Counted from the stretch's first letter, positions 33,412-46,125 are shown. The stretch is DNA of 64,000 nucleotides from Allium sativum (GCA_030737875.1 CM060926.1:166183079-166247078); one strand, 5' to 3'. The notes: generated by a model not told the origin, from the sequence alone. Program-made: numbers and translations.

Positions 33412-35260
33412 TGTAACACCCCATATTTTCTGTAAACGTTAACGTAACAAATCAAAGTATACTTAATTTTTAAGAGAAGAACTAAGGGAAACCGGTTATG
33501 CCATTGCGTTCATCTCAAAATTCTGCTTGAGATAGAGTCCGAGTTTGCATGAATCGGACTTCCTATAAAGAAGTTATGGCCTACGGAAGTTTCAGCTCAA
33601 ATTTAAAAACAGCTCGAAACTGAATTCAAAATTCAAAACAGAAACCAGAAGCAGGCTGGGCGGGAAATTTCCCGCCTAGGACCCAGGTCGAACAGGGGGT
33701 CGACCTCCCTCCTATAGGTCGACCTGGGGTTCGACCTGCCCTGTTTTTCCAGATCAGAGGCAGAATTCATTTTTATGTATCTGGGCTGATTTCTGGACCA
33801 AATTCATGAGTTCTACGCTATATAAACGCCCCTAAACTTCACTTTCTCCACACTACTTCATTACGCCTATACTCTGCCTCAATCTTAATTAAAATAAATC
33901 TTATTCTCCATTAAAACAAGTTATAGTTCTTCTTCAAATTTGAGATTCAAATCAAGATAAAGCTTCAAGTTGGACCATAGGCATTCCGCTTCAAGCAACG
34001 TCACTCGAATCATAGCAAATCGCCTTTTCTAAACCGATCACTGTAAGTTCAGTTATTCCTTAGATTTAACGTGTAATTGGAATTGTAAATGTAATGAATC
34101 AAAATATAGAACTATACCAATTTGCAAGTTAATTATCTTTGATTCGTGCTTATGTCAAATCTAACGTTAGCTACGCCTTTGGATCTGATTCTCGATTGTG
34201 GCCTAGAACTTATTGTGGCTAATTGCCAATGACTATGATTATGGAACTTTTTCCTAAGACTAAGACTATGAAACTGTTGCCCATGAAACTATCACCTATG
34301 ACTATTATTCATGACAAAGTGACTATTACATATGACTATGACTATAAGACTGCTGCCTATGACTATGACTATGATTCATAATTTTGAGACTATTGCATAT
34401 GATTCATGACTATGAGACTATTGCCTATGACATTGATTAAGAAACTATTGTGATTAGTCGCCCATGATTATTGTGGTTAATTGCCTATGATATTGTAGTC
34501 AGTGGCTTATGCCTATTCCCATTAACCTGTTAGGTTGTACTTCGAACTAGCATTATGTTGGACCAAATCACCTATGCCTATTCCCTTAATTTTGTTGGAT
34601 CTCATTTTTTTGAGGTGTAGCTTGTCAAGTTTATTCCTATTCATTGTTATGTTCATCAAACCCATTGGAACCATTATTTTTGTATTTGGTTCATTCTTGC
34701 ATGACTATTCTTTTATGTCAATTCTCATGCTTATCCCCTATTCCTTGCTTTGATACTGTTAGTATCATTTCATGAGTACTTAGAAACTTGTGAAATCATG
34801 TTATACGTACGATTACGGCGCAAGAATTTGGGCGTAGCTTAATTAAGTTAATTTGGCATAAAAAATATGTTGGCATAATCTAAAGCTATAATAGTGAATA
34901 ATTTGCATGCATATTAGACTTGGGCATAAGTTGATAAATTTAATTGCCGCAAAGTGTGTAATTGACATGTAAACCAAGTTTTGGACACAAACGGTAAACT
35001 AGAATAGTAAATCTAGTTTTGACATGAACCGTAAATTGGAATATTAATCTAGATTGGGCATGAATTGTAAAGAGGGGAATATTAAATCTAAATTGGTATA
35101 AACTACAAGTTGGGTTAATTGATAGGTAAATCAAGTTTTGGGCATAGAATATAAATATGCTAATTTGCATGAAAAATGAATATGATCTAGGCTAAATGAT
35201 TTACGGAAAATTTACATAAATAGTAAATATGTAAATTTAGTAAAAGACGAATATGCCTAA

Positions 35261-35458
35261 CTCGAGTTTAGACTGAATTGTGGTGTAAAACTGTCCGGAA
35301 CCGACCGGCACATCCAGTGACCACAACAATATCTGTCTAATGTGGGTGGTTAGTGCATCAAGCCCAGAAAGAGCCGAGGTTAGACTGAGTTGTGGTGTAA
35401 ACCTGCCCGGAACCGACCGGCACATCCAGGAACCACAACAATATCTATCTAATGTGAG
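35261..35458 (+). repeat. Paired covarying hairpins, D 3' LTR
   Basis: Same two-unit fold as 28848-29048, including the GTTGTGGT/ACCACAAC inner stem in the second unit. Confidence 0.82.
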
Positions 35459-35515
35459 TGGTTGGTGCTTTAATTAATTAATTAATTAAGGCTCATGAAT
35501 AAATCAAGCTAGAAA

Positions 35516-36308
35516 TGGTGAGGTTAAGTAATTAGGGAAACACTTAACCATAATAACATGTTAACTAGGCAAGTGGTTGAGGTTAAGTAAATTTTAGAAC
35601 ACTTAACCGTTGTAACATGTTAATTAAGCAGATGATAGGCTATAGTTAACTATGGTAACACTTAACCAAAATATATAATGACATGTGGTGGGGTTAAGTA
35701 ATACAAGAGGAAAACACTTAACCAATTATATAACATTATGAAGGGGAAGGGTTAGGTTAACACGAGAACAACACTTAACCAATATAACATGATTTTAGGT
35801 AGGGTCAAGTCAACACCAGAAGGAAACACTTAACCAACATGACGTGACGGGTGGATGGGTGAAGTCAAATTGAATTGATTAATGACACTTGACCAATATA
35901 ACTTGATGAGCGAATGAGGTCAAGTTAAATTGGAAATACTTAACCAATATAACCTGATGAATGAACAGGGTTAAGTTAATAAATCACACTTAACCAATCG
36001 AACATGATAAGCAAGGAAGGTTAAGTTAATAAGACCACTTAGCCAACACGACTTGACGAGTAGGAGGTTAAGTGCACGTCGGGTAGGTTGGTAATATTAG
36101 TAAATATAGGCCCACAAAACTTAACCATTATATAAACATGCTTGGATCAATGGGAGGGTTAAGTACATCTCGTAGGTGGGTAATATTAGTACATATAGGC
36201 CCACAAACTTAACCGTTAAGAAAACATGCTAGAATCGGTGGGAGGGTTAAGTACATCTCGTATAGGTGGGTAATATTTGTATATATAAGCCCACAAACTT
36301 AACCAACA
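35516..36308. repeat. GGTTAAGT/ACTTAACC array, D 3' LTR
   Basis: The sister copy of 29096-29895, with a few arms altered, for example GGCTATAGTTAAC near 35638. Confidence 0.88.
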
Positions 36309-37557
36309 GGAAACCCTACTAACGGGGACCCGTTTCAGCAGTAACCCACATAGATGTATCATGGTACCCTGAAACTAGGCAGGGTGGGGCACGATTACTG
36401 GGCTGATTATAAGAGGTCAAAAATAGCGGCAGGGGGTACGTCAGTGTAGGTTGCGATGGTTTACGGGCATGCACGTACTCCGGAGTGGAAAAAGCAAGCA
36501 CTGGGTACTAGTAGTTATACACTGTGCATCTTGAATCGTGTCAGGTCCCTATCATAGGGCTTGATACACCTTATGGTGGGGCCAGCCTAGAGTATCTACA
36601 CGCAAGAGAGGGCCAACTGACACAGACACATGGCAAATTAATACAAGTAGGTAGCATAATCCCTAGTTGGACCTAGGTCACGTAAATCCTGAATCCGAGA
36701 AGCGTTCAATAGGTAGCATAAACCCCAGTGGCCCTGGGTAGCGTAAACCCTGGTTGAATCTAGTAAGCACTCGATAGTAAACCCTAGATGATCTAGGTAA
36801 TAAACGGAATCCCCATAATAGATGTACACCTGAAAGTATCCACAAATACAGGGAATGGGATCACGTTATCATATGATCATAGATTACTAGTTTGTACACC
36901 AGTTGGGTAGTGCAAAGATATAGAAATCAGTATAAACAGGGTAGTTGCGAAGCAGAGAAGGAGTAGAAGCGCATTCAGTTTATCAGTACATTCAGTTTAT
37001 CAGTACATTCAGTTTATCGGTACATTCAGTTTATCTTGCCATATCCCATGCTTATCCCATGTTATCTTGTTACTATGGTTTAGTCTTATATTTAGTTTAT
37101 TCATGTCATGAACCTTTTCCTCGTTTAAATACTAGGAATCACTGGACTTACCAGACTTTATGTTTGACCTAGTTTGCTTTCGCCTCTTTTCTTACGTTCC
37201 CCCCCCCCCAAGGTAGTCAGGGAGGGAATAGCTCAGGTTTTTTTGGACTGTTACTCTTTCCAAGCTTGAAGACTCTTTGACGTGTTGCCTTGGACTCTCT
37301 CTTCAACTGCTATGGCTGGCTCATGCTTTATTTGGGGAAATCATTTTATGCTTCTTTATTTTTGTAAATAAGACATGATACTTTGGTATTGCAAAACAAT
37401 CTTTGTACAAGTTGTTTATCAATGAAATAAAGTTATATTTATTTGCCGTTGCTTTAATTGTCTATCTTGTAATTTATCAGCATCTTTTACGTATAATGCT
37501 CCATAAAAATTAAGGCATTCCCTTTGTTAATGATCTTAACGGAAGTGGGGTGTTTCA

Positions 37558-38089
37558 TAATGGATACGAAATTTCATACCTAGCAGGTGCGAAATTTCAC
37601 AACAGGCGGGTGAGAAATTTCGCATCTTGGCCCAGGTGCGAATTTTCTAAGGCCGAGGGCTGCAGGTGCGAATTTTCTGTAGATGGTCCCCATTTCTACC
37701 TACTCCTACCTAACCACTTCCTATAAATACCCCATGGCCTCACACATCAAAAGGGAGAGATTCTTGAGCTTTGAGACCTCCACAGAGCTTTATTAATGGC
37801 ATCTCCTCTTTGAGGAAGAAGAAGGGAAAACATGTCCGTTTTACTATATTTTGCAAATATGACTATTGTAACTTCATGTAGCATAGTCCCAACCTTGTAA
37901 TCTTTCAAGTGATCAATAAAATTCAAACAACTCTTCAAAGTGGATGTAGGCCCTCATTGAGAACGAACCACTATAAATCTCTGGTGTTATTTACTGCTTA
38001 CGTTCTATTTTATGTTCTTGTCTATGCGACCATATTTATAATTCCTAGTAATTGGGAATCGGTGTTTACGACGTTTTTTGCCGTCAACA
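37558..38089 (+). mobile_element. Element C 3' LTR, second part
   Basis: Resumes with TAATG and matches the 5' LTR from the TTTCGCACC array to its end at GTCAACA. The TATA box is at 37721-37730 and AATAAAATTC near 37915. Confidence 0.92.
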
Positions 38090-38255
38090 TATTTATGATA
38101 TCCACAACCACCAAGCTTATATAACTAATATATATATATATAATAACCATAATAATATTTCAATGCATCCAAACAAAGAAAAAACATCATATAGAAATTA
38201 TTTAAAATGAAAATTCGTTTATAATAAAATTATAAATGAACCAGAGAGTGAGTTT
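38090..38255. other. Unique AT-rich flank between C and E
   Basis: This 166-bp stretch continues at 42600 on the other side of E. Nothing recognisable is seen beyond AT-rich runs. Confidence 0.6.
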
Positions 38256-39756
38256 TGTAACGTTCTGTATTTTCGGTAGTCAGATATTTAATATATTTTA
38301 TTTTCTTAAATATTGATTTGGAATTTTAAATGGATTTAAAATATATATTTCATTTATATAACGAAGTTAAACGTTTAATTTATATATAATTATAAAACGA
38401 ACTCGAAATGGCGCGGTAGTACGTAATTTATGATTTAAACTTCAATTGAATTTACAGAATCCGATATAAGTCGGAATTCGGTGAAACAAGAAACGTTGGA
38501 ATCGATTTGATTATAATTTTCTAGTATTAGAGAAAAATGGAGATTTCGTGTTATAAATTGTTAGTTATGCCCAATTCAAATTTTCAAATAGTCGCTATGA
38601 AAATCGCTTATAAAATATAACAATTTATTTTATTATAAATATTAAGGGAATTTATATAATTTGAATATCGTTATCCGATAATTTGTAAATATTATGAAGG
38701 TGAATGTAGTGTGCAGCGGTGTGAATATAATGGTTGGTGGTAAACAGTGATAAGAAGTGGTAGAATTAAATATCGAGTAGAAAACAAAAATATATCATAT
38801 AAGCAAATGCCGAAGTGAATCTTACCGGTTAAAGAAAGAGGGAAAACAAGGAAAAATAAAAGATACATAATACACTGAAATATAGCCGTATTTTTTAGTT
38901 TTCACTAAAACTTTAGTAACATATATTCATATGATAAATATGTATTACATAACAAGTTCAAGGGTAGGAAAAACACTTTATGTATGTCAAGTATGTACTT
39001 TCAGTAGCAAATCCTTTCAAATTGCTGAGATACATTCTTTAGATAATAGGATAAAGTGTTGATCACACTTTGTTACCCTTTTCAGATAGTGGTGCCATTT
39101 AACTTTGTAATATAATAATAAAGTTAGCTTTTAAGCAAATTATAGTCACGCACCCTAGGTTGTAGTACCCAACGTATTCGGCTACTCCTTCCTCTTTAAG
39201 TCTTGCCTACCTATTTAAATAACCAATTACTTCACTCTTAAGAAAAAGGGTAAACTTCATATTTAAGCAAACCGTACACAATGCTGCACATCATACACGT
39301 CCTTTCTTCAGCTACGCCCTATGTCCTGTAACTTCAAACATTTTCAACTCTATATTTAGACCGGGTTGTACAGGTTTAGGTTATCGAAGGCTGTGAAATC
39401 CGAAAATAAGCTGGAGCAGTTCAGAAGTATGGTATCCAGTATTCATTTCGTTGTGTGTTGTATATGAGGACAGATTATTATAACTGTCCAGATGTATTGC
39501 TATACTTTGAGTATTGTAAGTTTTTATTGCAAAGCTCTCAATAAAGTTTTATTTCTAAATTATATTTTATTCCGCTTCAATGCGAGACTCTAATGTTGTG
39601 TTCTTCATCTTCTTCTATTCTAACTTTTCTTTCTTTCTTATCTCACCCTCCATATTCTTTCATTAATTATCTGGTGTTTTCTATACATGAGTTCTGATAA
39701 GTAATATGGATTACGTATTATTGTTGGAATTCGGACGTCGAATTCCCCGAGTCATT
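38256..39756 (+). mobile_element. Element E 5' LTR
   Basis: Starts TGTAACGTTCTG. It has CAATAAAG at 39539-39546 and ends GAGTCATTA, apparently two bases shorter than the 3' LTR end (GTCGTTACA). Confidence 0.85.
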
Positions 39757-41085
39757 AGTGGTATCAGTGTTATTGGTTTAGTAATAACCTTGGCTCTGTG
39801 GCGTAACTCGATAGAGATGGGGTTGGTAATAACCTAGACTGAGTTGAGTGTATATATATAAGAGCGTATTTGTAAATTTTGTATAAAAATGTTTTGTGTT
39901 GTGTTATTTGATCAGTTCGATTTTGAAATAGCAACTGACACGATATTGTTTTGTAAATAGGGTAAATGATATAATTTTACCCGGAATATATTTTTGCATG
40001 GAAAATAAATAATTTTATTAAATTATTGGGATAGTGATTTGTTTGGTTGATTTGAATGAAATTCGAAATGGGAATAGAAATTTGAATGGTTTAATATAGC
40101 CGAAGAGATTTCACATAGGGAATGTGTGAATAAGAATTTTAATTTGGAATTAAAATGGATCAAGAATTTAACTTAAAATAAGTTAATTAAACTTGAAGAG
40201 GAACTGGAATAAAAATCAGAATTTGGATTTTTTTTTAAATTGAGGTAGACTAATTTTGGAAATAGATTAGTTTATTAAATATGGAATTGGAATCAAATTG
40301 GTTAAGAATGAATAATAATTTTGGAAACCAATTGGATATTAATCGATTGATAACCAAAGTGAAGATTACCAAGTAAATCGTAGTAGTAAATATAAATTGG
40401 ATGATTTGGTCAAACTGGTTGGGCATTATTTGTTGATTGTTGTTTGATAGATTCAATGTATAACTCATTTATTGATTAATGGGAAGTTAAATGAATTGAA
40501 ATCTAAAGAGAATAAGTTCCAGTATAAGTAAAGTGGAATGAAATTGAATATGATTTGAAATAAGAGGTTTAGCCCGATATTTGCAAATGAATTGAAGCTA
40601 TATGTTTTATTTTGGGAATCAGTGAAGTTATACTTGTTGAATGATGAAATGTTATTCAAGAATTCCATGAAATTGTTATTTACATGGTGAATTGAGTTGA
40701 GTACAGGTAACTGAAGGCTTTGAGATTGATTTTGGTTGACTGTATCGTAATAAATTGGGCAAGTATGCTCAATAGCGCTCGCTTAAGGTACACTTACACG
40801 AAAATACAATTTTTGGGTTTTGAAATTTTGTTTTCCGACCGTGTGGGTCAATGCATATTTGTTGGTCCTACGATATTGCAGAAGTCACTCCGTACAGGGG
40901 AGACTCTGCCGCATTTTTCCAAGAATTTTAAGTATTAGAATTTTTTTGATATTTTTGAAAAGTTTTATTTGTAATAGTAAATTGGTTTTCGATTTGAAAT
41001 AAATTGGAGTTTGAAAAGATATTGGGTTGTAACATTCTTCTACCTTAGTAATTTTGGGAACGAAATTCTTTTAAGTGGGAAGGAA
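39757..41085 (+). other. Element E interior, non-coding
   Basis: AT-rich, dominated by AATTGGAATT-like words from 40000 to 40700. The only frames are short and have no retrotransposon motifs. Confidence 0.75.
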
Positions 41086-42594
41086 TGTAACCTCCCATAA
41101 TTTTGGTAGTCCGATATTTAATATATTTTATTTAATTAAATATTGATTTGGAATTTTAAATGGATTTAAAATATATTTTTCGTTTATATAACGAATTTTA
41201 AACTATTAATTTATGTATAATTATAAAATGAACTCGAAATGGCGCGGTAGTTCGTAATTTATGATTTGAACTTCAATTAAATTTACGGAATCCGATATAA
41301 GTCGGAATTCGGTGAAACAAGAAACTTTGGAATCGATTTGATTATAATTTTCTAGTATAAGAGAAAAATGGAGATTTCGTGTTATAAATTGTTAGTTATG
41401 CCGAATTCAAATTTTCAAATAGTTGCTTTGAAATCGTTTATAAAATATAACGATTTATTTTATTATAAATATTAAGGGAATTTATATAATTTGAATATCG
41501 TTAGCCCACAATTTGTAAATATTATGAAGGTGGATGTAGTGTGCAGCGGTGTGAATATAATGGTTGGTGGTAAACAATGATAAGAAGCGGTAGAATTAAA
41601 TATCGAGTAGAAAACAAAATATATCATATAAGCAAATGCGAAGTGACTCTTACCGGTTAAAGAAAGAGGGAAAGCGAGGAAAAAGAAAAGATACATAATA
41701 CACTGAAATATAGCCTTATTTTTCGGTTTTCAGTACAACTCCAGTAACATATATTCACATGACAAATATGTATTACGTAAAAAGTTCAAGGGTAGGAAAA
41801 GCACTTTATGAATGTCAAGTATGTACTTTCCGATAGCAAAGCCTTTCAAATTGCTGAGATACATTCTTTAGATAATAGGATAAAGTGTTGATCACACTTT
41901 GTTACCCTTTTCAGATAGTGGTGCCATTTAATTTTGCAATATAATAATAAATCTTAGCCTTTAAGAAAATTATAATCACACACCCTAGGTTGTAGTACCA
42001 ACGTATTCGGCTACTCCTTCCTCTTTAATTCTTGTCTACCTATATAAATAACCAATTACTTCTCGCTTAAGAAAAAGGGTAAACTTCATATTTAAGAAAA
42101 CCGTACACAGTGCTGCGCATCCTACATGTCCTTTCTTCAGCTACTCCCTATGTCCTATAACTTCAAACATTTTCTACTCTATATTTAGTCTGGGTTGTAC
42201 AGCTTCAGGTTATCGGAGGCTGTGAACTCCGAAGGTAAGCTGGAGGAGTTCAGAAGTATGATATCCAGTATTTATTCCGCTGTGTGTTGTATATGAGGAC
42301 AGATTATTATAACTGACCAGATGTATTGCTGTACTTTGAGTATTGTAAGTTTTTATTGCAAAGCTCTCAATAAAGTTTTATTTCTGTATTATATTTTATT
42401 CCTATGTGATGTGAGACACTAATGTTGTTGTGTTCTTCTTCTTCTTCTTTTATTCTAACTTTTCTTTCTTTCTTATCTCACCCTCTATATTCTTTCATTA
42501 ACTATCTGGTGTTTTCAATACTTGAGTTCTGACAAGTAATACGGGTTATGTATTAATGTTGGATTTCGGATATCGAATTCCCCGGGTCGTTACA
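41086..42594 (+). mobile_element. Element E 3' LTR
   Basis: Starts TGTAACCTCCCATAATTTTGG and closely matches the 5' copy throughout, with single-base changes. Confidence 0.9.
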
Positions 42595-42599
42595 AGTTT

Positions 42600-42718
42600 A
42601 CTCACCGTGTTTTTTCTCTCGTAGACATAACGTTTTGCTACCGATTAAATTAACCTTATGTTTAATTTAATTGAAAAATCATGGTTGGCTCCAAATTACT
42701 TCAATCCAATTCGACTGC
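42600..42718. other. Unique flank between E and F
   Basis: About 120 bp continuous with 38090-38255 before E inserted. No feature is recognised. Its last five bases, ACTGC, are F's left flank. Confidence 0.6.
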
Positions 42719-42970
42719 TGTAACACCCCGCATTTTTTGTAAATGTATAAGTAACAAATCAGAGGATAATTAATTTTTATAATAAGAATCAAGGGAAACG
42801 GGTTGCGACATTGCGTTCGTCTCAGAATTCTGCATGAAATCAAGTCCGAGTTTGCGAGAATCGGAGTCCGTATGAAGGAGATATGACCCTCCGAAGTTTC
42901 AGGAAATTTCAGAATTGAAAATAGCTCGAAATTCGAATTCAAAATTCGAATTCAAACCCAGAAGCCGACT

Positions 42971-42990
42971 GGGCGGGAAATTTCCCGCCC
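42971..42990. promoter_or_regulatory. Palindromic double E2F-type site, F 5' LTR
   Basis: The same perfect 20-bp palindrome as in D, about 235-255 bp upstream of the TATA box. The 3' LTR copy (59218-59237) has one changed base. Confidence 0.7.
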
Positions 42991-42996
42991 AGGGCC

Positions 42997-43125
42997 CAAG
43001 TCGACTGGGGAGTCGACTGGACAGTCGACCCCCCAGGACCCAAGTCGACTGGGGAGTCGACTAGGCAGTCGACCCCACAGACCAGGTCGACTGGGCAGTC
43101 GACCTGGGGGTCGGGCCCTGGTCGA
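42997..43125. repeat. GTCGAC array, F 5' LTR (8 units)
   Basis: Tandem GTCGAC cores with CTGGGGA, CTGGGCA or CCCCCCAGGACCCA linkers. The 3' LTR at 59243-59360 has seven, so the array changed in copy number after insertion. Confidence 0.88.
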
Positions 43126-44109
43126 ACCTGATGCATGTGTGTGCGATTTTGAAGGCTGTGACGTGTTTTGACGGACCTGATGAGTTCTAGGGTTAATCTA
43201 AGGGCCTAGATGAGTTCCTACACCTATAAATACATCCTAAGACCTAGCCTTCTCTACACACAATTCTATTCTGCTTCTTCTCTGCCTATGTTCTAATAAA
43301 AATAAAAATGGCGTCGCTACTCTGCTGGAATCAAAACTAGAAGCTAATCAACATCAACCTAAGCAACTCAATTCAAATTAGAGAATAAAGCTTCTGCAAC
43401 GATTCTGCAACAATTAAAGTTCTTTCTTTAATCCAATCAAGGCAAGTGCAGTTATTTTTCGATATAAACGTTAATTCTGATTGTGACATGAATTATAAAT
43501 CTGAATCTGAGGTTATATCTGTTCTGTTCTGTTTGGATCTATCTTATTTTGTATCTCTTTCCTCTTTCTCTTCTATAGCCAGGCTACCATGAGGCTGAGC
43601 CCATCTCATAAGAGATTAACATACGCTAAAATGTTTGGGACAATAAAACGAATGATGCATGAATTGGGCATGACCAATAGGTGAATGATTTGAGGAAAGA
43701 ACATGGACTGTAGCTAGAACAAAATCTGAGACATATGACTGGACATGTTATATTGTATTGAACATATGATTTGAGATAAAGAGAATATGGCTTAGGCATA
43801 AAGATTTACATGAGAGTAGGGTATCTATTAATGTAAATAAACACCTAAGTAAGGGATCTTTGGGATATATGATATGCATAGTAGTCGATGGCTATATTTG
43901 GTATAATTTATATAGGGATCTTCTGTACTATGCAAGTTTAATAAAAATTGAAACATATGATATATGGTAAATTTATGACCATAATCTGTGCTATGTAAAT
44001 TTAACGCAAACATGGGGTATATGATAATATTGTGAATCAATACTATTATTTATGCATGTGAACTTAGGCAAGATTTATAATTAGGCAAGATATGTTTGTG
44101 AAACTTTAA

Positions 44110-44350
44110 GAAATGATTAAATCTGTTATATTTGCCTAATTTGCTAGTTTTGTTACATTGCCTAATCTGCTAGTTCTGTTATATTGCTTAATCTGCTAGT
44201 TCTGCTCTACTACCTAATCTGTTAGATCTGTTCCTCGACCAAATCTGTCATCTGCTGAAAATGCTAAATCTGCTAGTTTGCATAATCTGCTAAATCCGTT
44301 AAGTCGCCTAATCTAAAAATTCTGTTATCTGCTATATCTGTTGAGTTGGT
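44110..44350. repeat. TCTGCTAGTTCTG repeats, F 5' LTR
   Basis: Degenerate tandem words such as CCTAATCTGCTAGTTCTGTT. The sister copy is at 60355-60570. It occupies the place held by other minisatellites in A, B, D and G. Confidence 0.8.
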
Positions 44351-44476
44351 ATAATTAGTCCGCTAGTGACATAATCTGTATTGGCTATAGTTATGAATAA
44401 TTGACATGTATAATGGGGCGTGGGTATAAATGGTAAATCATTAATTAATTGGCCGCAAAGATAAACATGGCTAACT

Positions 44477-44680
44477 CGAGGTTAGAATGAGTTTGCGGCG
44501 TAATTTTGCCCGGAACCGCTCGACATATTCCAGTGGTCGCAAACAATAGGTTCTAATGTGAGAAGTTAGTCATAACGTGGTTGAAACCCGAGGTTAGACT
44601 CAGTTTGCGACAGAAACCTGCCCGGAACCAACCGGCCTAACCAGTAGCCGCAAACTGTCAGTCTAATGTGAGTGGTTTGG
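44477..44680 (+). repeat. Paired covarying hairpins, F 5' LTR
   Basis: Unit 1 pairs TTAGAA with TTCTAA and GTTTGCG with CGCAAAC. Unit 2 pairs TTAGAC with GTCTAA and GTTTGCG with CGCAAAC. The sister copy is at 60705-60905. Confidence 0.83.
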
Positions 44681-44804
44681 GCATTAATATTTAATTAATG
44701 AAAATCTGAGATAATTATGATGTCTAAAACGTGTTGGGGAAGGTTAAACCAATTGGACCAATGAATCTGATAAACCCGTTTCGTGAATCCGTAGGCCCAA
44801 TACA

Positions 44805-44990
44805 AAGTTAGATAATCTGTAACCAGTTAATCTGTAAGTCTGTTAATCTGTAACCAGTTAATTTGTAAGCCTGTTAATCCGAACATCTGATCCGTTAGTC
44901 TGAAAACCTGTTAACTTGATTGTCTGATCTGTGAACTAGTATGTCTGAAACTTGTAGACAAGTTAAGCTGAAATCTATTAGTCTGGGGAC
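44805..44990. repeat. CTGTTAATCTGTAA repeats, F 5' LTR
   Basis: Short tandem words at the position where A, B, D and G have the GGTTAAGT array. The sister copy at 61040-61200 has fewer units. Confidence 0.8.
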
Positions 44991-46113
44991 ACAAGGTTAG
45001 GAGGGAATTTACTTGTGTCATATGTTGTTTGGGACCCATATTAGTCAGTAACCCTTTCTGGTATCAAAACTTTGACCCAACAGTAGGTAGGGTCCGGGCA
45101 CGCTTACTGAACTAATTATAAGCGGTTCATTCTGATAATGGCGAGGGGTGTTGATGGTGCGTTCCAACCGGGTCATGTGCGTGCATGGATCCCGGTCTGC
45201 CTCTGAGGATGTAAGACGTCGTGACATATGTAAATAGGTCTGTGCCAATTGGTTGTCACTTTTGGGAGTGATACACCCTACTGTGGGGCCAACACAGGAT
45301 ATTTATGTATTAGGGAGCCGATCGCTTGGGGTAGGGTTTTAGGGTACACTTAGTTCTGTCTGTTTCTGTTGGTACCGTCTGTTTCTTTTGGGTGGCAACA
45401 CCTGTCTGTTTCTGCGTGGTACCGTCTGTTTGGGTGGTAAAGGCCCAATTACTAGTGTACACCTTATGCTACATTCTGCTTCTGTCTGTTTCTGATCGGG
45501 TGGTAAAGGCCCATTACTAGCGTGGAAATTATTCTGTACCCGTTTCTGTTTCAGTTTAGACATCAGGGTGACACCTAATTCTGTTATACTAGTATTAGTG
45601 CAGAGAAGTGTAAAGCAATAGCTTATATCATTCTGTTCTTCCGTTATATCTGCTACATCTGTTACAGTTATCTCTCATCTAGTTTTATTTTCATGTCATG
45701 TTATTATTATCTGTTCATAACTGAAAATCACTGGACTTGCCAGACTTTGGTCTGGCCCTTGTTGTTTCGCCTCCTTTCTTCCATTCCCCCCCAGGTTTTG
45801 TAGAAGGTAATACTCTAGCTTGATCCACATTTCTTCCGCTTGCAGTGCTTAAAGTATGGCTTGTCTTCTTCTGTGGGGATTATGATTTTAAACTATGCAT
45901 TCTGAAGGCTTTTGTACAAGACTGATATTTTGTACTTGAATTCTGATATTGTGATTTGAAAGGATGTAACCAAGCTTCTGTTGAAATAAAGTTATAAATT
46001 TTTCAAGTACTGTTTTATCTGTCTTGTAAGTTTCTGTTCTGTTTACTAAAATGCTCCACCAAAGTTAAGGCATTCCCTTTGTGAGTGGCCTTAACCGAGG
46101 TGGGTGTTACACT

Positions 46114-46125
46114 TGGTATCAGAGC
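46114..46125 (+). other. Primer-binding site of F (initiator-Met type)
   Basis: TGGTATCAGAGC, two bases after the LTR end. Confidence 0.92.

Larger units (their letters stand above)
27007..37557 (+). mobile_element. Element D, non-autonomous Tekay-like retrotransposon nested in C
   Basis: LTRs at 27007-31118 and 33412-37557 flank a 2.3 kb interior. The flanks TAACG (27002-27006) and TAATG (37558-37562) form a target duplication with one mismatch, and C's LTR resumes directly afterwards. The interior has a primer site, a protease relic and a polypurine tract but no gag core, RT, RNase H or integrase. It shares this plan with A and G. Confidence 0.92.
33412..37557 (+). mobile_element. Element D 3' LTR, 4.1 kb
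   Basis: Closely matches the 5' LTR with scattered substitutions and small indels. It carries the palindrome at 33658-33677 (last base changed), the GTCGAC array at 33687-33740, TATA at 33818-33827, hairpins at 35261-35458 and the GGTTAAGT array at 35516-36308. Confidence 0.92.
13435..38089 (+). mobile_element. Element C, Tat-lineage Ty3/gypsy retrotransposon (split by D)
   Basis: The LTRs at 13435-14302 and 26701-27006 plus 37558-38089 bound a 12.4 kb interior. It holds gag, protease, RT, two RNase H domains, integrase, and then a long 3' region with an antisense gene. Five-base flanks are TATAT (13430-13434) and TATTT (38090-38094), a plausible duplication with one mismatch. The gag style, DSGSS protease and extra RNase H place it in the Tat (Retand/Ogre-like) group. 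Element D is nested in the 3' LTR. Stops and frameshifts throughout show an old, dead copy. Confidence 0.9.
38256..42594 (+). mobile_element. Element E, LTR retrotransposon with non-coding interior
   Basis: LTRs of about 1.5 kb (38256-39756 and 41086-42594) flank a 1.33 kb interior. The target duplication AGTTT is perfect (38251-38255 and 42595-42599). A primer site TGGTATCAGTG (39759-39769) and polypurine tract AAGTGGGAAGGAA (41073-41085) are present, preceded by a GGGAACGAAATTC motif as in chromoviruses. No gag or pol similarity is visible, so it depended on another element to move. Confidence 0.92.
42719..46111 (+). mobile_element. Element F 5' LTR, 3.4 kb
   Basis: Starts TGTAACACCCCGC and ends GTGTTACA. 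It has the U3 core near 42805-42890, the perfect E2F-type palindrome at 42971-42990, eight GTCGAC units at 42997-43125, TATA at 43224-43234, TCTGCTAG repeats at 44110-44350, the paired hairpins at 44477-44680, CTGTTAATCTGTAA repeats at 44805-44990, the conserved block near 45090-45310 and AAATAAAG at 45984-45991. Confidence 0.92.

Noticed and set aside
40250..40668. Minus-strand frames of 67-72 codons in the interior of E
   Set aside because: Asn/Phe/Ile-rich translations of AT-rich DNA with no motif.
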